From Armatimonadota bacterium (GTDB lineage Bacteria; Armatimonadota; UBA5829; DSUL01), in contig JAGVUD010000382.1 in the NCBI GenBank assembly GCA_019136435.1, forward strand, positions 1 through 51,731: a stretch of DNA of 51,731 bases, written 5' to 3'. Positions 1-6,715 of the stretch are shown one piece after another; the stretch's first letter is position 1; the number at the start of each line of letters is the position of its first letter. The notes under the pieces are model-generated. The model made no database searches and had not been told where the DNA came from. It saw nothing but the letters and a program-made list of their open reading frames with translations. Made by a program: the position numbers and the translations under genes.

Positions 1-146
1 TAGTAGGGCATTCCGCAGCCCGCGTACGAGAGCAGATCGCCCCGCTCGATGATCGTGATGTCCGCATCTGGATCCAGCCGGCGCGCTCTCGCCGCGGCTT
101 TCGGGCCACAGGCGACGCCTCCGATTATTACGATTCTGTTGGGCAC
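1..146 (-). CDS. Class III FAD/NAD(P)-dependent disulfide reductase family, 5' part only
   Basis: Only the first 48 codons lie in the window; the gene runs off the left edge. Translation from GTG at 144-146 gives an N-terminal FAD-binding beta-alpha-beta unit (VIIGGVACGPKAAARARRL, residues 6-23) and, at residues 40-48, SYAGCGMPY. The second motif carries the single redox-active Cys (C44) that marks the CoA-disulfide reductase / NADH oxidase / persulfide reductase group. The usual FAD motif is GGVAAG; here it reads GGVACG, giving an extra Cys. A ribosome binding site (AGGAAGA) lies about 8 bases upstream of the GTG, and a promoter-like pair lies further upstream. Substrate (CoA disulfide, O2 or polysulfide) cannot be decided from this fragment. 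Confidence 0.85.
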   Translation of the reverse strand, partial: MPNRIVIIGGVACGPKAAARARRLDPDADITIIERGDLLSYAGCGMPY

Positions 147-190
147 TTGTTGGTCTTCCTTTGCCTCTTGCGCACGCTCAGAGTAGGTGT

Positions 191-220
191 ATTTTACAGC
201 TAACCCCCTTCGTAAGGCAA
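191..220 (-). promoter_or_regulatory. Predicted sigma70-type promoter for the flavoprotein reductase gene
   Basis: Read on the minus strand: TTGCCT (215-220), an 18-base spacer, then TAAAAT (191-196), about 45 bases upstream of the GTG start. Box match and spacing are reasonable for a housekeeping promoter. Prediction only. Confidence 0.4.
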
Positions 221-244
221 GGGCGATCTGCCCCGCCGATGCTG

Positions 245-253
245 TGGTATAAT
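245..253 (+). promoter_or_regulatory. Extended -10 promoter element upstream of the secreted-protein pair
   Basis: TGGTATAAT is a perfect extended -10 (TGN plus TATAAT at 248-253). No good -35 box is visible 17 bases upstream, which is normal for extended -10 promoters. It would give a leader of about 125 bases before the gene starting at 387. The rest of the interval 147-386 holds no other recognisable feature. Confidence 0.45.
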
Positions 254-386
254 CGAGTCACCGCGGCCGGGGTGGCGGAGCGGCTCCTTTTGAGAGAGTG
301 GGGCGTGCCTTCCGCCGTCAGCGCCAGACCGCGGCATCGCGCCGCCGGATCAGACCGGCGGAGCAAGGGCAAAAGGAGGCAGTCAG

Positions 387-1010
387 ATGGGTAGAAGTGG
401 ATGGATTGTAGTCGCGGCGGTAATCCTCGCCGCTGCGATGCCGGCCGCCGCACAGGAGCGCACGACGCCGGTGGAAGTCAAGAACTCGCCTACCGTGGGC
501 ATTAGCAGCTCCGCGAACACCGTGAAGATTGACGGGGCGGCCAACGGCGTGAAAGCCGAACAGAGCGGCGCGTGGAGCGTCGGGATCGCCGGCACCCCGG
601 CGGTGAGTATCAGTGGAACGGCGGACGTGAACGCAACGCAGGCGGGCACCTGGAACGTGGGCATCGTGGACACGGCAAACACGGTGAAGTCCCCCACGCT
701 CTCGAAGACGCTGCAGTTCTGGGCCGCCGATCAGACCCTGGGCAACGCCGCGTCGCTCTCCTCACCCATTGTCGCGTGCGCGGGCTTCAAGGAAGCAAGG
801 GTTGTTCTCACATCGTCTTCTAGCGCGAACACGCTCACCGCGCAGGTGAGGTTCGGTCTGGTCACGGGCGGCAACTTCGTGAAGGCGGGCTACACCTGCG
901 CATTCACGGTTCCCGTGATGGGCCAGCAGATGCAGATACACGTCATCAACCAGACCGGGGGCGATGTGACGCTCTACAACAACGGCTGCTGGGCTCATCT
1001 GGTGAACTGA
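387..1010 (+). CDS. Small secreted protein with beta-rich imperfect repeats, function unknown
   Basis: A 207-residue protein with a Sec signal peptide (hydrophobic residues 7-21, likely cut after AAA near 22). Residues 25-100 are built from imperfect units alternating a short valine strand with a QSGAWSVGI or QAGTWNVGI turn; this pattern is common in surface and tail-fibre-like beta proteins. Residues 100-207 form a separate domain with three Cys (in VACAG, YTCAF and NGCWA). A strong ribosome binding site (AAAGGAGG, 371-378) supports the start. It is followed 32 bases later by another secreted protein on the same strand with its own AAGGAGG, so the two are probably co-transcribed. I do not recognise the family. 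Confidence 0.75.
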   Translation: MGRSGWIVVAAVILAAAMPAAAQERTTPVEVKNSPTVGISSSANTVKIDGAANGVKAEQSGAWSVGIAGTPAVSISGTADVNATQAGTWNVGIVDTANTVKSPTLSKTLQFWAADQTLGNAASLSSPIVACAGFKEARVVLTSSSSANTLTAQVRFGLVTGGNFVKAGYTCAFTVPVMGQQMQIHVINQTGGDVTLYNNGCWAHLVN

Positions 1011-1042
1011 GCGGCCCTCGCGGCAATTTCAAGGAGGCAGAC

Positions 1043-2287
1043 ATGGGAGTCCTCAAGCGGGTACTGCCCGCGTTGCTCGTGATGCTCGCGCTGCCGCCGG
1101 GACAGTGCGCGACGGGCCACACGAACCCGGCCGAGTTCCAGAGCGCCGCGGCGGGAGCGAATTTCCAGTTCGTCACCGATTTCGACCTGCTCGCTCCGGG
1201 GAGCCCGGCTTCGGACTGCGGCATGTTCAATGTGGCGGCGTTCGGGTTTGACGCTGCGAACGAGCGCGTTGATCTTGCTCCGGCGGCATGCGGCCGCTAC
1301 ACGCCGCTCAGTCCCCCGAACGCGCTGGGGCCGCTCGACGGCCTGCAGTTCCTGGGCGGCAACGGAGACACGATCACCTGCACGTTCTCGCGTCCGGTGA
1401 AGGCGTTCGGAGTGCATCTGATCGGCAACCCCAGCCCGACGGGCGACCCGGCCATTCCGTTCTGGAAGATGCGCGTGAACTCTGGCGGGGGTTTCGAAGC
1501 GCAGAGCGCAACAGCGCCCCTGCACACTCTGGGCAGCGGCAACGATCACTACTTTCTGGGTGTCGTCTCGCAGGACGAGCCGTTTGACGAGGTGATTCTG
1601 TACTCCGACAACGACCCGGCCGCCTGCTACAGCTTCAACGTTGACGACATTACTGTCGCCGCCGATGTGCCGGAGAGTTCGATTACCGAAGCGAAGAACA
1701 TGCCGGACGGTGAGATACTGCTTGCCAGCCTGGCCGTGACGCGGCTGCACGAGGCCGATGGCCGCTTCAACGTGGAAGCTGCGGACAGAGCGACGGGGAT
1801 TGCCGTCACCGGCGCAAGCGCGTCACGCGGCGAGACAGTGAGCGTTTACGGCACGACAAGCGTTACCGCGGATGGAGAAGTTGTTCTGAACGCGATGCAC
1901 GTTATGCGCCGTGCGCCATTGCCGACTCCGTATCCTCTTTGCATGGGGACACTGTCGGTGGGCGGCGAGAGCCAGATCGGAGCGCAGATCGGGTGCCACC
2001 AGGCCATCGGGCCGAACAATATCGGCCTCGACATCAGGACATGGGGCCATGTCACCGCCATCGCGCCGGACGGCTCGTGGATGACGATAAGCGATGCAAG
2101 CGTCCGCGACAGCGGAATGGGCTCGCGCGGAGTGAGGATAGTGCCGGCATTTCCGCTCTCCGGCTTCTATGTGGGCGGGTCGGTCGTCGTGACCGGATCG
2201 TCTTCGGTCTTCAAGTCGGGCGGCCTGGCATTCCCGCAGGTGCGGGTGGCGGAGCCGGAGGACATCATCAATGTGAACCCTCTGTGA
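1043..2287 (+). CDS. Secreted protein with a PEP-CTERM-type beta domain and C-terminal OB-fold-like region
   Basis: A 414-residue exported protein with a signal peptide at about residues 1-23. Residues 35-210 resemble the beta-sandwich seen in many PEP-CTERM and Armatimonadota exported proteins: a collective FDLLAPGS start, a TCTFSRPVKAFGVHLIG strand and a closing FNVDDITV strand. From about residue 215 the motif EAKNMPDGEILLASLAVT starts two OB-fold-like units (about 215-285 and 310-410), similar in pattern to the tail of the 1580-residue amidase in this window. There is no PEP-CTERM anchor or transmembrane helix at the C terminus, so the protein is probably released or periplasmic. The start is supported by AAGGAGG ten bases upstream. 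It is followed by a strong hairpin. Function unknown; a binding role is inferred. Confidence 0.75.
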   Translation: MGVLKRVLPALLVMLALPPGQCATGHTNPAEFQSAAAGANFQFVTDFDLLAPGSPASDCGMFNVAAFGFDAANERVDLAPAACGRYTPLSPPNALGPLDGLQFLGGNGDTITCTFSRPVKAFGVHLIGNPSPTGDPAIPFWKMRVNSGGGFEAQSATAPLHTLGSGNDHYFLGVVSQDEPFDEVILYSDNDPAACYSFNVDDITVAADVPESSITEAKNMPDGEILLASLAVTRLHEADGRFNVEAADRATGIAVTGASASRGETVSVYGTTSVTADGEVVLNAMHVMRRAPLPTPYPLCMGTLSVGGESQIGAQIGCHQAIGPNNIGLDIRTWGHVTAIAPDGSWMTISDASVRDSGMGSRGVRIVPAFPLSGFYVGGSVVVTGSSSVFKSGGLAFPQVRVAEPEDIINVNPL

Positions 2288-2330
2288 GGTGACCGGCGAG
2301 GCGGCGTTCAGCCTTTCCCGTACAACAGAA

Positions 2331-2356
2331 GCGCCGGAGACTGCTGTCTCCGGCGC
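2331..2356 (+). terminator. Strong hairpin after the secreted-protein pair
   Basis: Perfect 11-bp GC-rich stem GCGCCGGAGAC / GTCTCCGGCGC with a TGCT loop. It lies 43 bases after the stop of the upstream plus-strand gene and just before the convergent tRNA gene. No U-tract follows on the plus strand, so it may stop transcription inefficiently or act as a 3'-end-stabilising structure. Confidence 0.6.
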
Positions 2357-2393
2357 CCTCTGCCAGAAAGGAAAGGCATATGATGAAGGTATC

Positions 2394-2469
2394 TGGTGGA
2401 GGTAAGGGGGCTCGAACCCCTGACCCCTTGCATGCCATGCAAGTGCTCTCCCAACTGAGCTATACCCCC
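2394..2469 (-). tRNA. tRNA-Ala (anticodon GGC)
   Basis: On the minus strand the sequence folds into a complete cloverleaf of 76 bases. The acceptor stem is GGGGGTA/TACCTCC and contains the G3-U70 wobble pair that is the alanine identity element. The anticodon stem-loop is CTTGC-ATGGCAT-GCAAG with anticodon GGC. The T-arm has GGTTCGAGC and the D-arm starts TAGCTC. The 3' CCA is encoded (2394-2396). Confidence 0.97.
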
Positions 2470-2480
2470 AGGCCGCTATT

Positions 2481-2510
2481 ATTCAACCCCAACTCCTGAC
2501 CGCCTGTCAA
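2481..2510 (-). promoter_or_regulatory. Promoter for tRNA-Ala
   Basis: Minus strand: a consensus TTGACA (2505-2510), an 18-base spacer and TTGAAT (2481-2486). The -10 box ends 11 bases before the mature tRNA 5' end, so transcription would start very close to the tRNA. Confidence 0.6.
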
Positions 2511-2535
2511 GACCCTGTTCCAAACCCGGCGATTC

Positions 2536-3345
2536 TCAGGCGGGCATGATGTCTCGCAGGAGAAGCTCGTGGATGGCAGGATTCGCCGCAAGCAGGTTGA
2601 TGTCGCTGGCGAACAGGTCTATCGGACCACCGCTGAAGCTGGTGACGACCCCGCCGGCTTCTTCGACAAGGACGATTCCCGCGGCGATATCCCACGCGTT
2701 GATTCCGCCCTGAATGTACGCGTCGAACCGTCCCGAGGCGATGTAGGACATCACAAGCGCCGCCGAGCCGATGCGCCGGAACCAGGTAGTGTGCTGGTTC
2801 ACGCGGCTGATTGTCTGCAGGAAGTACGCGCTGTCCTCGCGGTGAGAAGACCAGCTTACCGACACCAGCCCGTCGCAGAGATCCGTATTCTGCCCGACCG
2901 CCAGCGGCGTTTCGTTGACGAATGCCCCGCGGCCGCGCCGGGCGTGGAACATCTCGTCGTGCACGGGGTCGAACACGACTCCCAGAACCGGCGCGCCGTC
3001 CACAACACAGGCGATGGAGACCGAAAACGTCGGGATTCCGAGAGCGAAGTTGCGGGTGCCGTCCAGCGGGTCGAGGATCCAGGTGGGCTGCTCCGGGTCG
3101 CTGCGCACCCATCCGCGCTCTTCGGTAAGCAGATTGTGGGACGGAAACTCATCGGCCAAACGGGCCAGCACGAGATCCTCCACGGCATGGTCGGCTTCCG
3201 TGACGATATCGCCCGGGCTTGTCTTGACCTTCCAGGTTTTGATGGACCCGAAACGGCCCTGCAGAATAGCGCCTGCTTCACGGGCGACGCGGTGGATGAA
3301 CTCCACCTCGCGATCGAGAGAAACCGTGGCTGTCATATCGGGCAC
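2536..3345 (-). CDS. Inositol monophosphatase family protein
   Basis: A 269-residue cytoplasmic phosphatase of the Mg2+-dependent inositol monophosphatase / SuhB / fructose-1,6-bisphosphatase-like family, of normal length. Both family signatures are present: WILDPLDGTRNF at residues 89-100 (metal-binding Asp92, Asp95) and AWDIAAG at 217-223 (metal-binding Asp219). The first metal Glu-Asp pair is also present in the TEADHAVED segment (50-57). Translation starts at GTG, preceded by AAGGAG six bases upstream; the internal ATG at codon 4 is less well placed. The gene is divergent from the MFS transporter. The substrate (inositol phosphate, histidinol phosphate or another sugar phosphate) cannot be told from the sequence. 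Confidence 0.93.
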   Translation of the reverse strand: MPDMTATVSLDREVEFIHRVAREAGAILQGRFGSIKTWKVKTSPGDIVTEADHAVEDLVLARLADEFPSHNLLTEERGWVRSDPEQPTWILDPLDGTRNFALGIPTFSVSIACVVDGAPVLGVVFDPVHDEMFHARRGRGAFVNETPLAVGQNTDLCDGLVSVSWSSHREDSAYFLQTISRVNQHTTWFRRIGSAALVMSYIASGRFDAYIQGGINAWDIAAGIVLVEEAGGVVTSFSGGPIDLFASDINLLAANPAIHELLLRDIMPA

Positions 3346-3443
3346 TGAGGACTCCTTGCCGAGGTTGTCGGTGCTTGCAGATTACCGGATGCCACCGTCG
3401 GCCGCAACTTGAAACGGCGGCGGTAAATGGCTACCATGGGCGG

Positions 3444-4718
3444 GTGACAACCACACGAGAACCGGCCGCGCCAGCCGATCACGCCGCGCCAGCCGGAGCC
3501 ATCCCCGAAAGGGAGCATATCTGCTACTCCGCCGCGTACTTCTTCATGTTCTCCGCGGTCGCCGCCTACATGCTTCTGCCGCTGGTGCTGGTGGGGCGCG
3601 GCATGAGCCGCCCGGAGACGGGCTATCTGCTCGCGATATACGCCGCAGCGGGCGCCCTGACGCAGATGGGTATCGGCAGGCTCTCCGACCGCCTGGGCCT
3701 TCGCAGGCCGCTCGTGATCGCCGCCGCGCTCGTGCTGGCGGCGTGCTTCGCGGTATTCTTGAAGATGGACGGTTTCGGGCAGTACGCGGCGCTGTACTTC
3801 TTCGGCGGAGCGGCGTTCCACACTGCGGGCACAGCCCTGGCCGCCGCCATCGCCGACTGGTCGTCGGAAGGTCACCGCACAGCGACGGCGTTCGCCAGAG
3901 CCCGCCTGTGGGGGTCGGCGGGCTACGTGGTCGCGCTCATCGCGCTGACGCGGTGGGTGAAGAGCGATTCGGTTATCGTCGCGTGGGCAGCGGGGAGCTA
4001 TCTGCTGACCGCCCTTGCGATGATCCCTGCCCGCGAATCGGCGCGGCACACGCGGGCGGCGCTTAAGTTGCAGTCGCGCGCGAGCGAGCTTGTGCGGGAC
4101 AGAAACCTGGCTGTCTTTCTGGTCTGTTTCCTGCTGTTCAAGATCGCGGAGTCGGCGTCGAACGCTTTCGTCGCGCTCAGGCTGGACCAGCTCGGCGGAT
4201 CGCGCGCGCTGATTGCGTGGGCGCTCGCCATCAATGCCATCGCCGAGATACCGCTTCTGGGGCTGGCCGGGCCTCTAAGCGAACGCATCGGGCGGCGGCC
4301 GGTGCTGCTGGTGGCGCTGCTGGTGCTCCCGCTCAGGATGGCCGCCTACGCTTCGATTCCCACAGCCGCATGGGTGTTCCCGGTGCAGCTCTTTCACGGG
4401 CTCACATTCGGGTTTATGAGCGTGGCGAGCGTTGCGTACGTTGCGGACAGGGCGCCGGACGATCTGCGGGCGACTGCGCAGGGGCTGCTGCGGATGGCGA
4501 TGGCCGCCGGGATGTGCATCGGGCCGCTGGCGGGCGGGATGGTGCTGGCCGCCACAAACAGCATGCCCGCGCTCTTCTGGGTGCTGGGAGGCGTGGTGGC
4601 GCTGGGCGCGGCCGTGTTCGCGCTTTTCGTTGCGGAGTCGCTTCCGGGCGCATCGGTGAAGAGCGGCGGGATCTTCGGCAGGATTGCGGCCCACCCGATA
4701 TCAAGGATGAAACAATGA
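3444..4718 (+). CDS. Major facilitator superfamily transporter
   Basis: A 12-helix secondary transporter of about 424 residues. The motif A loop is clear after TM2 (GRLSDRLGLRRP) and is repeated in the second half (GPLSERIGRRP), giving the usual two six-helix bundles. I place the start at the GTG encoding VTTTREP, just ahead of the first helix (YSAAYFFMFSAVAAYML). An upstream ATG at 3375 would add 23 residues of non-membrane sequence lying in the divergent promoter region. Its stop overlaps the next start as ATGA (4715-4718), so it is translationally coupled to the secreted esterase. The substrate is probably a small sugar or metabolite; this is inferred from the neighbour, not seen. Confidence 0.85.
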   Translation: MTTTREPAAPADHAAPAGAIPEREHICYSAAYFFMFSAVAAYMLLPLVLVGRGMSRPETGYLLAIYAAAGALTQMGIGRLSDRLGLRRPLVIAAALVLAACFAVFLKMDGFGQYAALYFFGGAAFHTAGTALAAAIADWSSEGHRTATAFARARLWGSAGYVVALIALTRWVKSDSVIVAWAAGSYLLTALAMIPARESARHTRAALKLQSRASELVRDRNLAVFLVCFLLFKIAESASNAFVALRLDQLGGSRALIAWALAINAIAEIPLLGLAGPLSERIGRRPVLLVALLVLPLRMAAYASIPTAAWVFPVQLFHGLTFGFMSVASVAYVADRAPDDLRATAQGLLRMAMAAGMCIGPLAGGMVLAATNSMPALFWVLGGVVALGAAVFALFVAESLPGASVKSGGIFGRIAAHPISRMKQ

Positions 4719-6715
4719 GAATAACTGGTATGGCGGGCATGCTGATGGCGCTGCTCGCCGCAAGCATATCGGCGGGTCTGCCCGCCGCGGAGGCCGCTAT
4801 GTCGGAACAGACATCACGGGACACGAACACACACCACGAATTCCGTCCGCCAGTGAGCGGACGGCAGTGGGAAGCGCGGGCCAAAGACCTGCGGATGCAG
4901 ATACTCGTCAGCGCGGGTCTGTGGCCGATGCCGCCACGAACCCCGCTTCGTCCCATCGTAACCGGCCGCATAGACGAGGCCGATTACACGGTCGAGAACG
5001 TAGCAATCGAGACGATGCCGGGCTACTACCTGTGCGGAAGCGTCTATCGGCCCAAAGGCATGAAGGGCCCGTTCCCGGCTGTGGCAAACCCTCACGGGCA
5101 TCAGCAGGTGGGGCGTCTGCATATCGCCCCCGATGAGCCGATCGCGGCGCCGCCGCCGGCAGCGCCCGCGCCCGGCAGGGGCAATCTGGTGGCGATCGGG
5201 GTGAATCTGGCGCGCCAGGGCTACGTCGTTTTCGCTTATGACATGATCGGCTACAACGACACGTCGCAGACGCCGGATCACCGGCAGTTCGCCAACAACC
5301 CGGAGTGCTGGCAGTGGGGCATCAGCGCGATGGGGCTGCAACTCTGGAACAGCATCCGGGCCGTGGACTACCTCTGCAGCCTGCCCGAGGTGGACCCCGC
5401 AAGAATCGGTGCAACGGGCGGCTCGGGCGGAGGGTCTCAGACGTTTCTGCTCACTGCTGTTGACGACCGGATCGGCGCCGCCGTGCCCGTGAACATGGTG
5501 TCGTCGTATATGCAGGGCGGTTGCCTGTGCGAGAACGCCCCAGGCCTCAGGATCGGCACGGATAACGCCGAGATAGCCGCGTGCGCCGCGCCGCGGCCGC
5601 TGTCGCTTGTCTCGGCGACCGGAGACTGGACTTCGCACGTGCCGGAAGAGGAAGGCCCGGCTATCGGCAAAGTGTACGAGTTGCTGGGCGCGGCGGAGAA
5701 GGCGGAGTGGCCGCAGTTCAACTACGGGCACAACTACAACATCGAAAGCCGCGAAACCATGTACGCCTGGTTCGGGCGCTGGCTGAAAGGGGACACGAAC
5801 CGCGAGCACTTCCGGGAGAAGCCTTTTGTGCTCGACCCCGAGCGCCTGCGGGTCTGGACAGAGAGCCATCCGAGGCCGGTGCACGCGCTGACCGAACCCG
5901 GGATCATCGCGGCCATAAAGGAGCGCAGGACAAAAGCAATGGCGGACGCTGCTCCGAAGGACGCTGCTGCTCTGGCGCAGTACAGGGAGGCGATGACGCC
6001 CGCCCTGGCCGTGTGTCTGGGCATAGCCCGCAACGAGCTTCCGGCCGTGCGGGCGGCGGGGCGCAAGGCGGGAAAGCCGGCCCGGGCAGTCCTCGTGTTT
6101 GCGGAGGACGCGGCCGCGCAGGCGCGGGAGGCGCGGGAGGCGCGGGAGGCGCGGGAGGCGCGGGAGGCGCGGGAGGCGCGGGAGCTGCGCGACCTTCTGA
6201 TTGCGCGAGGCGTCGAGGCCGTGGAAGTGGTGCTGCCGCCGCTCGATGACGACCCGTCGAGGGCATGGAGCGAGTTCTACACCTGCTATAACCAGACCGC
6301 GCTCGGGAAGGCGACGGCCGTCGCTGTACGCCAGATCCGCGCCGCGTCGGCGCGCTCCGGCGAGTCCCCGGCGATTGTGGGGATCGGCCGGGGAGGCCTC
6401 CCGGCGCTTCTCGCCGCAAGCCTGACCGCGCCGGAGACACGCGTGGCGGTGGACTGGGGCCGTTTCGACCCGTCGAACGACCGGGACTATCTGGAACGTC
6501 TGTGGGCGCCTTGCATACGGGGAATGGAAGGTCCCGAGACGGCCATCCGGATTCTCGCCGGCAGCGATCTGTGGCTTATGAACACAGGCGGCTGGTCACT
6601 CGCCGGAGCGGGCAGGCTTTTCGAGGCCTGCGGCGGCTCTCTGAAGCAGAGCGCGGAGCAGGCGAGCGTGGAGCAGATTGCCGGCTGGCTCACCAGAGCG
6701 CGGCCGTTTCAGTGA
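4715..6715 (+). CDS. Secreted alpha/beta-hydrolase, acetylxylan-esterase-like
   Basis: A 666-residue protein starting at the ATG that overlaps the MFS stop codon. A signal peptide (about residues 1-28) points to export. Residues 85-370 form an alpha/beta-hydrolase domain of the acetylxylan esterase/dienelactone hydrolase type. The nucleophile elbow is GGSGG (Ser237), with a probable acid in SATGDWT (Asp304) and a probable His in NYGHNYN (His339). Residues 390-666 form a second, degenerate domain that recalls the same fold (GIGRGGLPALL has an elbow shape without Ser). Between the halves, 9-base repeats encode seven ALA-ARG-GLU triplets (6122-6184), probably a charged helical linker. The protein probably removes ester decorations from glycans. 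Confidence 0.82.
   Translation: MRITGMAGMLMALLAASISAGLPAAEAAMSEQTSRDTNTHHEFRPPVSGRQWEARAKDLRMQILVSAGLWPMPPRTPLRPIVTGRIDEADYTVENVAIETMPGYYLCGSVYRPKGMKGPFPAVANPHGHQQVGRLHIAPDEPIAAPPPAAPAPGRGNLVAIGVNLARQGYVVFAYDMIGYNDTSQTPDHRQFANNPECWQWGISAMGLQLWNSIRAVDYLCSLPEVDPARIGATGGSGGGSQTFLLTAVDDRIGAAVPVNMVSSYMQGGCLCENAPGLRIGTDNAEIAACAAPRPLSLVSATGDWTSHVPEEEGPAIGKVYELLGAAEKAEWPQFNYGHNYNIESRETMYAWFGRWLKGDTNREHFREKPFVLDPERLRVWTESHPRPVHALTEPGIIAAIKERRTKAMADAAPKDAAALAQYREAMTPALAVCLGIARNELPAVRAAGRKAGKPARAVLVFAEDAAAQAREAREAREAREAREAREARELRDLLIARGVEAVEVVLPPLDDDPSRAWSEFYTCYNQTALGKATAVAVRQIRAASARSGESPAIVGIGRGGLPALLAASLTAPETRVAVDWGRFDPSNDRDYLERLWAPCIRGMEGPETAIRILAGSDLWLMNTGGWSLAGAGRLFEACGGSLKQSAEQASVEQIAGWLTRARPFQ
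6122..6184 (+). repeat. Tandem 9-base repeat, seven copies, inside the esterase gene
   Basis: Seven exact copies of GCGCGGGAG. The unit length is a multiple of three, so copy-number change keeps the frame; each copy adds Ala-Arg-Glu. It lies at the join between the two domains of the esterase. Confidence 0.97.

Noticed and set aside
4217-4714. N-terminal extension of the esterase
   Set aside because: It runs inside the MFS gene in another frame; the ATG overlapping the MFS stop gives a proper signal peptide.
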